The notes under the pieces were generated by a model. The model had not been told where the DNA came from. It was given only the letters and a program-made list of their open reading frames with translations, and made no database searches. From Psychrobacillus glaciei (GTDB taxonomy: Bacteria; Bacillota; Bacilli; Bacillales_A; Planococcaceae), in assembly GCF_008973485.1 (NCBI RefSeq), contig NZ_CP031223.1, forward strand, positions 2,666,001-2,730,000: a DNA stretch of 64,000 nt, read 5' to 3'. How positions within the stretch are numbered: the first letter of the stretch is position 1; every line of letters begins with the position of its first letter. Below, one piece after another: positions 27,876-36,684 of this stretch. The position numbers were made by a program, and so were the translations under genes.

Positions 27876-28457
27876 TTATGCTTTTATTCCTTTTAATAAT
27901 AGACGATGCACTTTTCCTGTTAGTTCTACTAAGTCATATTTATACTCATTCATCACCCAAGAAGTAGTCGTCTCATCAATTGTACCAAAAACCATCTGTC
28001 TTGCTAAGCGAATATCGATGGATTGATCAAATTCTCCATTTTTAATACCTTCTTTTAATATAGCATCTAACCATATTAAGTACGTCTTTAATATCGCATT
28101 AATCTTTAGTCGCAACGCTAAATTAGATTGTCGTAGTTCTAGTTGAGTGACAGTTGCAAGATGATGATTACTTGCAAGCACAATAAAATGATTTTCAATC
28201 ATTTTGAATAGCTTCATAGAAGCGGTAATATCTTCTTTTACAATTCCATTCAAATTATCTGCAAACATCTCCATTTTCTCTTCAAAAACGGAAATTAATA
28301 TGTCTTCTTTGTTTTTAAAGTATAAGTAAATTGTTCCGTCAGCTACACCAGCTTGCTTTGCTATTTTAGAAACTTGCGATTGATGATAGCCGTTTTCTGC
28401 TATCACAATAATTGCTGCATCTATAATTTGCTTATACTTAGGTTTATCTTTCTTCAA
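27876..28457 (-). CDS. fadR: TetR-family fatty acid degradation repressor FadR
   Basis: Represses fatty acid degradation genes; long-chain acyl-CoA relieves binding. The frame opens at 28499, but that part covers the operator. TTG 28457, seven bases after GGTGGTG, gives a start (MKKDKPKYKQIIDAA) like B. subtilis FadR and 193-194 residues. The HTH reads ENGYHQSQVSKIAKQAGVAD followed by GTIYLYFKNKEDILISVF, almost identical to the family. It has a FadR box in its own leader, so autoregulation is likely. Confidence 0.9.
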   Translation of the reverse strand: MKKDKPKYKQIIDAAIIVIAENGYHQSQVSKIAKQAGVADGTIYLYFKNKEDILISVFEEKMEMFADNLNGIVKEDITASMKLFKMIENHFIVLASNHHLATVTQLELRQSNLALRLKINAILKTYLIWLDAILKEGIKNGEFDQSIDIRLARQMVFGTIDETTTSWVMNEYKYDLVELTGKVHRLLLKGIKA

Positions 28458-28484
28458 TAATAAACACCACCAAAAATAAAAATA

Positions 28485-28502
28485 TGAATGATTATTCATT
28501 CA
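28485..28502. promoter_or_regulatory. FadR operator upstream of fadR
   Basis: TGAATGATTATTCATTCA fits the reported B. subtilis FadR consensus TGAATGANTANTCATTCA, recalled from the literature, at every fixed position. It lies 28-45 bp before the fadR start, where a bound repressor would block the fadR-fadB-etfBA transcript. Confidence 0.85.
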
Positions 28503-28545
28503 TATTTTTATATTATATTTAATTTTTTATCATGTCAATCATTAG

Positions 28546-30240
28546 TTAACTGTTGACTACCTGTTTTAACTTTTCTTTTTCTTCTTCGATTAAAGTTCTT
28601 CTTAAAATTTTCCCAACCGCAGTTTTTGGAAGTTCTGTTCTAAATTCATATATTCTTGGAACTTTAAAGGCAGCTAAATTTTCACGGCAAAATTTGTTTA
28701 ATTCTTCTTCTGTAATATTTGCACCTTCTTTTAATACAATAAAGGCTTTCACCGTTTCACCACGATATGAATCTGGTACACCGGCAACTACACATTCTTG
28801 AACTGCTGGATGCTCGTATAGAACTTCTTCTACATCTCTAGGATAGATATTGTATCCACCAGCAATAATCATATCTTTTTTACGGTCAACTACAAAAAAG
28901 AAACCGTTTTCATCCATATACCCAAGATCTCCTGTTAACAGCCATCCGTCACGCATGGTCATTTCAGTTTCTTCCGGTCTATTCCAGTAACCTTTCATTA
29001 CTTGTGGACCTTTCACCACTATTTCCCCAATCTCCCCTGGAGGTAACGGATCGCAAGAATCAATTCCAAATATCGCTGAATCTGTATCCGGCCATGGTAT
29101 TCCTACTGAACCTTTGACTCTTACGTTACTATAAATTAAATTTGAATGTGAGACTGGGGAAGTTTCCGTTAACCCATAACCTTCTACTAACTTACCACCA
29201 GTTACTTTTTCAAACTTTTCTTGCACTTCTAATGGTAATGCAGCTGAACCACTTAGACAAGCCACAATCGAAGATAAATCATATTTTTGAACCTCCGGAT
29301 GATTCAAGATAGCGATATAAATAGTTGGAGCTCCGGGGAACAAAGTCGGTTTTTGCTTATCAATTGTTTTAAGAGCAGTTTCCACATCAAACTTAGGCAA
29401 TAAGATCATCCTATTCCCGAGCATTACAGACAAGATTAATACAGTAGTCATACCATATACATGGAAGAATGGTAGAATTCCTAATATACTCTCTTCCCCT
29501 TCTTTACATTTGTAAAGCCACGCATTACACATGGATGCATTAGAGATTAGATTTTTATGTGTTAACATGACACCTTTTGGAAATCCTGTCGTACCACCCG
29601 TGTATTGAAGAAGTGCAATATCCTCTTCAAAATCAAATGGTAGATTAATAGAATCCGCTTTCGCAACTTTCATAATTTCTGGGAATAAATGATTCATTCC
29701 ACGATGTTCAACTTTCACACTAAATCCGTATTGCTTCTTTTGTATAAATGGATAAATCATATTTTTAGGAAAAGGTAAGTAATCTTTTATCCCAGTGATA
29801 ATAACATTTTCTAACTCTGTCTCTTTTATTACTTTAGAGATTTTAGGGAAAAGGATATCTAATGCTAAAATTACTTTCGCACCTGAATCTTTCATTTGAT
29901 ACGAAATTTCTCTTTCCGTATATAATGGATTTGTTTGTACAACAATTGCACCTGCATATAATGCACCGTAATAACCAATCACTCCCTGTGGACAATTTGG
30001 CAACATAATTGCTATCCGGTCACCTTTTTGTACTCCCAGAGACTGTAAATAATTTGCAAACTTCAACGATGATTCATACAATTCTTCATAAGTTACATCT
30101 TTACCCATAAAATGTATTGCAACTTTCGTTGGAAACTTTTTATACGCTCTAGTTAAATACTCTTGAACTGGTATATGCTCGTAGTTGAGCGTTTTCGGTA
30201 TCTCTGGTGGATAGTTGGAAAGCCATTGTTTTTCTGTCAT
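28546..30240 (-). CDS. lcfA: long-chain fatty acid-CoA ligase
   Basis: Activates fatty acids with ATP and CoA. It has 564 residues. AMP-binding motif YTGGTTGFPKGVMLTH lies near 215, EGYGLTETSPVSH near 365, the hinge GWLLTGDLGYMDENGFFFVV near 430 and the catalytic C-terminal lysine in PKTAVGKILRRTL. It is the first gene of the degradation operon, with a partial FadR box 62 bp upstream. The ATG at 30240 follows GAGGGGG. Confidence 0.95.
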   Translation of the reverse strand: MTEKQWLSNYPPEIPKTLNYEHIPVQEYLTRAYKKFPTKVAIHFMGKDVTYEELYESSLKFANYLQSLGVQKGDRIAIMLPNCPQGVIGYYGALYAGAIVVQTNPLYTEREISYQMKDSGAKVILALDILFPKISKVIKETELENVIITGIKDYLPFPKNMIYPFIQKKQYGFSVKVEHRGMNHLFPEIMKVAKADSINLPFDFEEDIALLQYTGGTTGFPKGVMLTHKNLISNASMCNAWLYKCKEGEESILGILPFFHVYGMTTVLILSVMLGNRMILLPKFDVETALKTIDKQKPTLFPGAPTIYIAILNHPEVQKYDLSSIVACLSGSAALPLEVQEKFEKVTGGKLVEGYGLTETSPVSHSNLIYSNVRVKGSVGIPWPDTDSAIFGIDSCDPLPPGEIGEIVVKGPQVMKGYWNRPEETEMTMRDGWLLTGDLGYMDENGFFFVVDRKKDMIIAGGYNIYPRDVEEVLYEHPAVQECVVAGVPDSYRGETVKAFIVLKEGANITEEELNKFCRENLAAFKVPRIYEFRTELPKTAVGKILRRTLIEEEKEKLKQVVNS

Positions 30241-30301
30241 TTTAAAACCCCCTCTATATTATAATAGTATGAATATTCCTATTATTTATTATAAAGAAAA
30301 A

Positions 30302-30319
30302 TGAATGACAATTCAATTT
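30302..30319. promoter_or_regulatory. partial FadR box upstream of lcfA
   Basis: TGAATGACAATTCAATTT keeps the left half-site TGAATGA and the central A..TCA of the FadR consensus, but diverges in the right arm. Its position 62 bp upstream of lcfA is suitable for control. Confidence 0.5.
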
Positions 30320-30324
30320 AATAA

Positions 30325-30702
30325 TAGGAATAGCGCAAACGTCCTTAAAATGCCTCTTGTCATTCCAATTTCCAGAGTGCTTTAGAAGAACATTAGCTAC
30401 TCTATCAACGAAGAATTTTATGGAGGATCTGGAAGTGTCTACGTCACTTCCAGATCCTCTTTTTTCGGTAATCTTGTGGCAAATGCTTATCCGTCGCCCT
30501 CTTAGAATTTGTGAGGACAATATGCTTTTTGTTTGGATAATAAGAGAATAATTCCTTTCCTATTCTTTTAAAAGCGGACGAAGATGCAATTTCGTCCGCT
30601 AAGCGCTTATTGATAAATGGATGCTATCTATTTTTTTAGTTTCCACCAACTCCAATCATCTGCCCACTTTTTCATGTATTCTATGAACAGTACAAGTAAA
30701 AA
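30325..30702 (+). repeat. structured intergenic repeat, family A copy 3 (composite with B)
   Basis: Starts AGGAATAGCGCAAACGTCC close to the lcfA leader. Central stem GAGGATCTGGAAGTG (30423-30437) against CACTTCCAGATCCTC (30445-30459), then TTTTTTCGG. The second hairpin AGCGGACGAA/TTCGTCCGCT is perfect (near 30572-30601). The linker 30703-30799 resembles the linker of copy 2 (ACTTCAAGTCGTTGTGAATA). No coding potential. Confidence 0.85.
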
Positions 30703-30799
30703 ACTTATAGGAAATTCTGTTAAAGGTAGTCACCATTAAAAAGCACTTCAAGTCGTTGTGAATACTGCATTTCTAGCAATAGTAACTCTAACTTAGGTG

Positions 30800-30990
30800 A
30801 AGGGATTGGAGTGAAAGGTGGCGACTCCAGCGGGAGGACAACAGGATGTTGGTCACGAAGGCGTTGCCACACGATGTGGCGATCTTAGCCTTTGTTCCTC
30901 TGTGAGACAGATGATCCATCACAAATGACGCGAATGCGGCGCCCCCGCGGAACGCGTCCACCTGAAACGGAAATCTGAGGTATTATTTGA
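30800..30990 (+). repeat. palindromic repeat, family B copy 3 (distal part of an A+B composite)
   Basis: Core GTGGCGACTCCAGCGGGAGG through GGAACGCGTCCACCTG. It contains GTTGGTCACGAAGGCG and the GCCACACGATGTGGC hairpin, with several changes and a shortened middle compared with copy 2. Confidence 0.72.
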
Positions 30991-31045
30991 TTTTTAAAAG
31001 TATTATGAACTGGCTTCTAAGGACGATAATCCATATACTTTCTTT

Positions 31046-31078
31046 CAAAAAAAAGAATGAGCATTTAACTCATTCTTT
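31046..31078 (-). terminator. terminator after the 26-residue peptide gene
   Basis: Minus-strand AAGAATGAG (31078-31070) pairs with CTCATTCTT (31061-31053), followed by a run of T residues. Closes the mutS2-yshE-small peptide transcript. Confidence 0.8.
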
Positions 31079-31091
31079 TAATTACTACTAT

Positions 31092-31172
31092 TTAATTCAT
31101 TACTAAATATACTATTCCAACTAATACAAAACATATGCCTACAGCAATTAAAACTTTCGATAATTTTTCCAT
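31092..31172 (-). CDS. 26-residue single-span membrane peptide
   Basis: ATG 31172 follows GGAGAGATAAGA, and the frame encodes MEKLSKVLIAVGICFVLVGI plus YLVMN-type ending, then TAA. Two charged N-terminal lysines precede one long hydrophobic stretch that would span a membrane once. The gene lies 11 bp after yshE and directly before a strong terminator, so it has a ribosome site, an operon and an end. I do not recognise a family; the sequence resembles the first helix of DUF2905-type proteins. It was too short for normal gene calling. Confidence 0.65.
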   Translation of the reverse strand: MEKLSKVLIAVGICFVLVGIVYLVMN

Positions 31173-31183
31173 TCTTATCTCTC

Positions 31184-31597
31184 CTAAGAAATACTAGCAC
31201 CAATGACAAATGACAATCCTACTGAAATGATGAGAGAAATAAACCCAACTGAACGATTATCTTCTTCAATTTCTTTGTCCACATGAAAACTCGGGGTTAA
31301 AAATTCAAATAACCAATACGCAAGAATGAGTAATGTGAATCCAAAAAGACCCCATCCAATCATTTCAAATAATGAATTATGTTGTTCAATAGAGTAACGG
31401 AAAATATTACAGACACCAAATATTTTTCCTCCAGTAGCCATTGCAACTGCAACGTTACCTTTTTTGATTTCTTCCCAATTTTTATATTTCGTTACAATTT
31501 CAAATAACACCATAGAAACAATTAAACATAAAACAACAACACTAAAATAACCAGCAGAATCCACCAATGGGTTCGACCAAAAACTAGATAGTAGCAT
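31184..31597 (-). CDS. yshE: DUF350 family membrane protein (YshE)
   Basis: A 137-residue protein with four predicted transmembrane stretches (SVVVLCLIVSMVLFEIVT, the FRYSIEQHNSLFEM-adjacent segment, GLFGFTLLILAYWLFEFL and VGFISLIISVGLSFVIGASI). Function unknown. Downstream of mutS2 as yshE is in B. subtilis. AAAGGGG precedes ATG 31597. Confidence 0.85.
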   Translation of the reverse strand: MLLSSFWSNPLVDSAGYFSVVVLCLIVSMVLFEIVTKYKNWEEIKKGNVAVAMATGGKIFGVCNIFRYSIEQHNSLFEMIGWGLFGFTLLILAYWLFEFLTPSFHVDKEIEEDNRSVGFISLIISVGLSFVIGASIS

Positions 31598-31666
31598 GCT
31601 AAAAACCCCTTTTAAACTTTCCCTTACTTTACGTTCTACTCTATAAAAGGTTTCAAAATTCCGTCG

Positions 31667-34030
31667 CTATTTTAATTCAACAACAGTTACCCCATGTCCA
31701 CCTTCTCCTGCTTCTCCAAATCTGTAATTCTTCACACGAGAATGATTTTTTAAGAATTGTTGAATGGCTTGTCTTAATACGCCAGTTCCTTTGCCATGAA
31801 TGATGGATACGCGCGGATAGTTTGAAAGAATTGCATCATCTAAATACTTTTCTGTTCGGATAATCGCATCTTCATACCGTTCCCCCCGAAGATCAAGCTC
31901 TAGCTTCACATGGGAATCTCTCCCGCGAACTGAATTAACTGAGACCGTTTGTTTTTGTTTTTCCGGTTTTATATATTCTAAATCTGCTTCATCTAGTTTC
32001 ATTTTCAGCATACCAATTTGAACAGACCATTCGGATTTCGAGAGTTTTTGAAGTAAAGTTCCTTTTTGACCAAAGCTTATCACTTTTACTTCATCTCCAG
32101 CTTTTAACTCTTTGGCAAGTTCGTTCAGTTTCTTTTGCTTTTTCAAAACTGGATTATTTGGCAAAGCTTCGTCCAAACGTTTTTTAGCGTCAATTAATTC
32201 ATGCTCTTTTACCAACAGGTGAGTATTCGCTTGCATTTTACGTAACTCGCTAATAATTCCATCTGCTTCGCGTCTAGCATCGTCTACTATTTTCTTTGCT
32301 TTCTCTTTTGCTTTTTGCTCAAACTGGTCTTTTTTCTGGTCTAATTGCGCAAGTTTTTGTTCAAGTTCTTCTTTTACTAGACGTGCTCCTTCTAACTGAT
32401 ATTCCGTTTCTTCTGCATCTTTTTCAGCTTGTCTTCTACTTTCTTCTAACGAGGCAATCATCGAATTGACTTCTCCTCGGTCGGTCCCAGTAAATGATTG
32501 GGCTTGTGCAATGATAGATGATGGAAGTCCAAGTCGTTCGGAGATTTCAAATGCATTACTGCGTCCGGGTACTCCAATTAACAACTTATATGTTGGACTC
32601 AATGTTTCAATATCAAATTCCACACTTGCATTTGCAACACCTGGGCGATTATACCCGTATGCTTTAAGTTCCGGGTAATGGGTAGTCGCCATTACCCGTG
32701 CACCTGTACCATGAACTGCATCCAAGATAGAAATAGCAAGAGCTGCTCCTTCTTGAGGATCTGTACCAGCACCAAGCTCATCGAATAAAATTAAAGATTG
32801 ATTGTCATATTTTTTAAGTATATCTACAATATTAACCATATGTGAAGAGAATGTACTTAAGCTTTGCTCGATAGATTGTTCGTCTCCAATGTCTGCAAAT
32901 ACGGATTCAAATAAAGACAATTCAGAACCGTCTAAAGCAGGGATTGGAATTCCACTTTGTCCCATTAATGTACAGAGTCCAACCGTTTTAAGTGTAACGG
33001 TTTTACCACCTGTATTCGGACCAGTAATGACGATAGATGTAATATCTTTTCCAAATTCAATGGTATTTGCCACAGCAGTGTCAATTGAAATAAGTGGATG
33101 TCTTGCTTTGACTAAACGAATATACCCTTCATTATTCATATGAGGCATCGTGCATTTCTCTACTTGTCCATATTTTGCCTTTGCTAAAATAACATCTATT
33201 TCACCTAAAATATCTACTAACAAGAAAATTTCATGTCCAACTATTTCAACTTCAGCAGTTAGTTTAATTAGAATACGTTCAATTTCTTCATGTTCTTTTA
33301 CTTTTAACCCACGAATATCATTATTAAGCTGAACAACTGCTGATGGTTCGATAAATAAGGTTTGTCCAGAAGACGACTGATCATGAATAATCCCACCATA
33401 GTGACTTCGATATTCTGACTTCACCGGAATTACATATCGATCATTACGAATCGTAACGATCGAATCAGATAGCATTTTAGATGCATTGGCACCTCTTGTA
33501 TAACTTTCTAATTTTTCCCGTACTCGACTAACTTGAATACGTAATTGTTGCCGAATCGAACGAAGCGTACTACTAGCACTGTCTAAAACAGTACCATTTT
33601 CATCTATACAATTATTTATTTCATGTTCAAGTGCTGTAAGGATCGGCATTGCTTCTTTTTTCTCCAGAAAATGAGGAATTCCCACATCTTCTGCCTCAGC
33701 AACGTTCTCAAGAAACTGACGTAAGATCTTACTCGCCCGAATTGTACTAGCTGTTTCCATTAATTCAACTGGACTTAACATTCCGCCGATTTGTGCTCGT
33801 TTTGCATGCGGACGGATATCCGTAATGCCACCCATCGGAACATTTCCTCTAAGTCGAAGAATGGTTAATCCTTCATCCATCTCTTCTAAAAGCTTTGTCA
33901 CTTCTGCGTAATCCACAGAAGGTACAAGTTTATCTATATGACTTTTTCCAACAGAAGAAGTACAGTACTTAGCAACTTCTTCTCGAATTTTATAATATTC
34001 TAACGTTTTCAGTGCTCTTTCAGCTATCAC
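31667..34030 (-). CDS. mutS2: endonuclease MutS2 / ribosome-collision rescue ATPase
   Basis: MutS-like ATPase with a C-terminal Smr domain, 787 residues, like the B. subtilis protein at 785. Walker A is GPNTGGKTVTLKTVGL, the Walker B/D-loop region is SLILFDELGAGTDPQEGAAL, and a long coiled coil runs from about 515 to 630. The Smr domain at the end contains LDLRGERYEDA and IIHGKGTGVLRQAIQQFL. Current knowledge links MutS2 to splitting collided ribosomes and to recombination control. The start is GTG 34030 after GAGGGGGTG. Confidence 0.95.
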   Translation of the reverse strand: MIAERALKTLEYYKIREEVAKYCTSSVGKSHIDKLVPSVDYAEVTKLLEEMDEGLTILRLRGNVPMGGITDIRPHAKRAQIGGMLSPVELMETASTIRASKILRQFLENVAEAEDVGIPHFLEKKEAMPILTALEHEINNCIDENGTVLDSASSTLRSIRQQLRIQVSRVREKLESYTRGANASKMLSDSIVTIRNDRYVIPVKSEYRSHYGGIIHDQSSSGQTLFIEPSAVVQLNNDIRGLKVKEHEEIERILIKLTAEVEIVGHEIFLLVDILGEIDVILAKAKYGQVEKCTMPHMNNEGYIRLVKARHPLISIDTAVANTIEFGKDITSIVITGPNTGGKTVTLKTVGLCTLMGQSGIPIPALDGSELSLFESVFADIGDEQSIEQSLSTFSSHMVNIVDILKKYDNQSLILFDELGAGTDPQEGAALAISILDAVHGTGARVMATTHYPELKAYGYNRPGVANASVEFDIETLSPTYKLLIGVPGRSNAFEISERLGLPSSIIAQAQSFTGTDRGEVNSMIASLEESRRQAEKDAEETEYQLEGARLVKEELEQKLAQLDQKKDQFEQKAKEKAKKIVDDARREADGIISELRKMQANTHLLVKEHELIDAKKRLDEALPNNPVLKKQKKLNELAKELKAGDEVKVISFGQKGTLLQKLSKSEWSVQIGMLKMKLDEADLEYIKPEKQKQTVSVNSVRGRDSHVKLELDLRGERYEDAIIRTEKYLDDAILSNYPRVSIIHGKGTGVLRQAIQQFLKNHSRVKNYRFGEAGEGGHGVTVVELK

Positions 34031-34045
34031 GGAGACACCCCCTCA

Positions 34046-35749
34046 TTATTTCTTAATAAATTGCTTGAACTTCTCTAATGTCCACGTATTTACAATACTC
34101 TCTTTGTGAAGCCAAGCTTTTTGTGCATAACGTACGCCTATATCCATGTATTTTAGTTGGTCGATATGGTGTGCATCTGTATTTATGGCAATCGGAACAG
34201 ATGCTTCTTTTGCTAACTTTAAGTAATCCGTTTTTAGATCAAGACGATATGGATTAGCATTTAATTCTAAAATTTTTCCATATTCTTTTGCCCATTCAAT
34301 CAAAGTTGGTACATCAGGATTGTATCCATCACGCTGTTCAATAATTCTTCCTGTTGGATGAGCAATCATATGCACATGTGGATTTTTTATTGCATTAAAT
34401 AAACGCTCCATAATTTTTTCCTGAGGCTGACTAAAACTTGAATGAATAGAAGCAATTACGAAATCGAGTTGCTGTAATACTTCATCCTCAAAATCCAGCG
34501 AACCATCTGGTAAAATATCCATTTCCGAACCAGCAAATAGTTCGATATCTGTATATTTTGCTTGTAATTCGTAAATTGTTTCAATTTGACGTAATAAGCG
34601 CTCTTTAGAGAGACCATTTGCTACTTTTAAATAATCGGAATGATCAGTAATGACCATATGGGAATAACCTTTCGCTCTACATGCTTCTACCATTTCTTCG
34701 ATGGAATGGGCTCCGTCAGACCAGGTTGTATGCATATGAAAATCGCCTTTTATATCGTCCAATGTTACGAGTGAAGGCAATTGATCTAGTTTTGAAAACT
34801 CGGAGCCATCCTCTCGAACAGTTGGAGGAATATAGGGTAAATCGAAGTACGCATAGAACGCTTTCTCCGATTCAAAATGCTGTACGGTCCCATCTTCTAG
34901 CTCTACACCATACTCACTAATTTTCTTGCCTAGATCTTTTGCAATCTGTCTCATTTTAATATTATGATCTTTAGACCCTGTAAAATGGTTTAAAGCAGAA
35001 GCATATTGATGCAATTCTACTATTCGGAAATCCGCATCTATTTCATTTTCAACTGCTAGTGTTACAGAAACTTTTGTATCTCCAGCTGCAATGATTTTAA
35101 TTATTGGAAGTACGTTTAACAGTTCTTCTCGTACTTCTTGAGGTGAATTTGTCCCAATAATGAAATCGATGTCTTTACTTGCTTCTTTTACTCTTCTATA
35201 AGACCCTGCTACAGAAAACTTTTCTATCGTCGGGATATTTAAAAGCTTTCTTTCAATCATATCTACGATTGGTTCTAATTGCCAAACCGCCGTTCTTTCC
35301 GGCTTCGATTGAAGGTTTGCAATTTCTGCTAATATTTTTTCTTCTGTTTTCGCAGCAAATCCTGCTAATGACTGAACTTTCTTTGTTTCACAAGCTTCTT
35401 TCAATGCGTCAATTGAGTCAATTTGTAATTCTTTATAAAGCTTGGCAATTTTCTTTCCGCCAAGTCCTGGTATTTTTAACATAGGAAGCAATCCACTAGG
35501 TACCGTGTTTTGTAGTTCTAGAAGCAAGTTAGATTGTTCTTTATTCATTAAATCTTCAATGACAGCTCCTGTAGCAGTACCAATTCCTTTTAAAGATAGT
35601 ATATTATCCATTTCAGCAAGACTACGTGCATCAAGTTCTAAAACCTGTGCAGCCTTTCGAAAGGCCGAAATTTTAAAAGGATTCTCTCCTTGCAATTCCA
35701 TATATAAAGCAATTTTTTCTAATGTACGAATAATGGTCTTTTTATCCAT
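34046..35749 (-). CDS. polX: DNA polymerase X family with PHP domain
   Basis: Gap-filling repair polymerase with a C-terminal PHP 3'-5' exonuclease/AP-endonuclease domain. It has 567 residues from ATG 35749 after AAAGGAG. HhH region: SLKGIGTATGAVIEDLM and IPGLGGKKIAKLYKELQI. Polymerase metal motif near 200: KDIDFIIGT with VENEIDADFRIV. PHP motifs: KGDFHMHTTWSDGAHSIEEM, VITDHSDYLKVANGL, ASIHSSF, NTDAHHI. Syntenic with B. subtilis yshC. Confidence 0.94.
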   Translation of the reverse strand: MDKKTIIRTLEKIALYMELQGENPFKISAFRKAAQVLELDARSLAEMDNILSLKGIGTATGAVIEDLMNKEQSNLLLELQNTVPSGLLPMLKIPGLGGKKIAKLYKELQIDSIDALKEACETKKVQSLAGFAAKTEEKILAEIANLQSKPERTAVWQLEPIVDMIERKLLNIPTIEKFSVAGSYRRVKEASKDIDFIIGTNSPQEVREELLNVLPIIKIIAAGDTKVSVTLAVENEIDADFRIVELHQYASALNHFTGSKDHNIKMRQIAKDLGKKISEYGVELEDGTVQHFESEKAFYAYFDLPYIPPTVREDGSEFSKLDQLPSLVTLDDIKGDFHMHTTWSDGAHSIEEMVEACRAKGYSHMVITDHSDYLKVANGLSKERLLRQIETIYELQAKYTDIELFAGSEMDILPDGSLDFEDEVLQQLDFVIASIHSSFSQPQEKIMERLFNAIKNPHVHMIAHPTGRIIEQRDGYNPDVPTLIEWAKEYGKILELNANPYRLDLKTDYLKLAKEASVPIAINTDAHHIDQLKYMDIGVRYAQKAWLHKESIVNTWTLEKFKQFIKK

Positions 35750-35798
35750 CGATAGAACTCCTTTCATTCGAAAAAAAACTTCCCTCTACTGAGAGAAG

Positions 35799-36341
35799 TT
35801 ATTTTTCCATATAGATATACCACCAACTTTTTACTGCTTCTGATAGTATTGGTGTGTGATTAAGTATCCATGACGTCAAACTAGATTTTGATATTAAATT
35901 TTGAATAAGATCGATAGGTAGTAAGGCAAAAACGTATAATAACACAAATAAGATGAAATAAAACTCAATAAATCCTAAAACTGCCCCAATCATATTGCTT
36001 ATAAAACCAAGTATAGGCAAATACTTTAAAAAATCAAACATCGACGCTAATAAATGAAGTGCAAATTTAACGACCATAAAAATGAGCGCAAATGCAATAA
36101 TACGATAAAATGTTTGGTCTAAATCTAAACTCTCCACTGCAATAGTAAGTTTAGATCCAGCAGTTACTGCAGGAAATGGAATCCATAAAACAAATTTCTC
36201 TGCAAGTGGTTTATAATAAGTATAGGAAACGATGAGTGCGATGATAAAACCAGTCATGTGGATGAGTTGTAAAACTAATCCTCGTTTTGCACCAGTGAAA
36301 AAACCGGCGATAAGTAATAGTAAAATCAGAATATCTAACAT
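35799..36341 (-). CDS. yshB: CvpA family membrane protein
   Basis: A 180-residue protein with four hydrophobic stretches: LDILILLLLIAGFFTGAKRG, LIHMTGFIIALIVSYTYYKP, RIIAFALIFMVVKFALHLLA and IEFYFILFVLLYVFALLPID. Colicin V production-type family; in B. subtilis the homologue follows zapA. Start lies four bases after the zapA stop, so coupled translation is likely. Molecular role not established. Confidence 0.88.
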   Translation of the reverse strand: MLDILILLLLIAGFFTGAKRGLVLQLIHMTGFIIALIVSYTYYKPLAEKFVLWIPFPAVTAGSKLTIAVESLDLDQTFYRIIAFALIFMVVKFALHLLASMFDFLKYLPILGFISNMIGAVLGFIEFYFILFVLLYVFALLPIDLIQNLISKSSLTSWILNHTPILSEAVKSWWYIYMEK

Positions 36342-36345
36342 TTTT

Positions 36346-36606
36346 TCAGTCCTTTAACTTTTTCAATTCTTCTTCTAGAAGCTCTAATTGTTCTTTTACC
36401 TTTATGTAATCGTTTACTGCATTGACTGCAGTCAGTACTGCTAGTTTAGCAACATCTAAATTTCCGTTATGAGAATGTATTTCTCTCATTTTATCATCTA
36501 CCATGGAGGCAACAAGACGCATATGACCAGAAGTTTCGGAACCTACCATTTTATAATTCTGTCCATATATATCAACAGAAATTCTCGTTTTTTGTTGTTC
36601 TGACAA
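36346..36606 (-). CDS. zapA: cell division protein ZapA
   Basis: FtsZ-ring stabiliser of 86 residues. TTG 36606 start after GGGAGGG ([19 protein letters not shown]). The N-terminal beta domain is followed by a helix with VDDKMREI and a terminal coiled coil ([16 protein letters not shown]). Divergent from rnhC, as in B. subtilis. Confidence 0.93.
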   Translation of the reverse strand: MSEQQKTRISVDIYGQNYKMVGSETSGHMRLVASMVDDKMREIHSHNGNLDVAKLAVLTAVNAVNDYIKVKEQLELLEEELKKLKD

Positions 36607-36684
36607 AGACGTTCCCTCCCCCAGAAAATCCTATTAATAATAATAACACGAAATAGATTGTGATGTGAAGAAAGGAACGAACGA

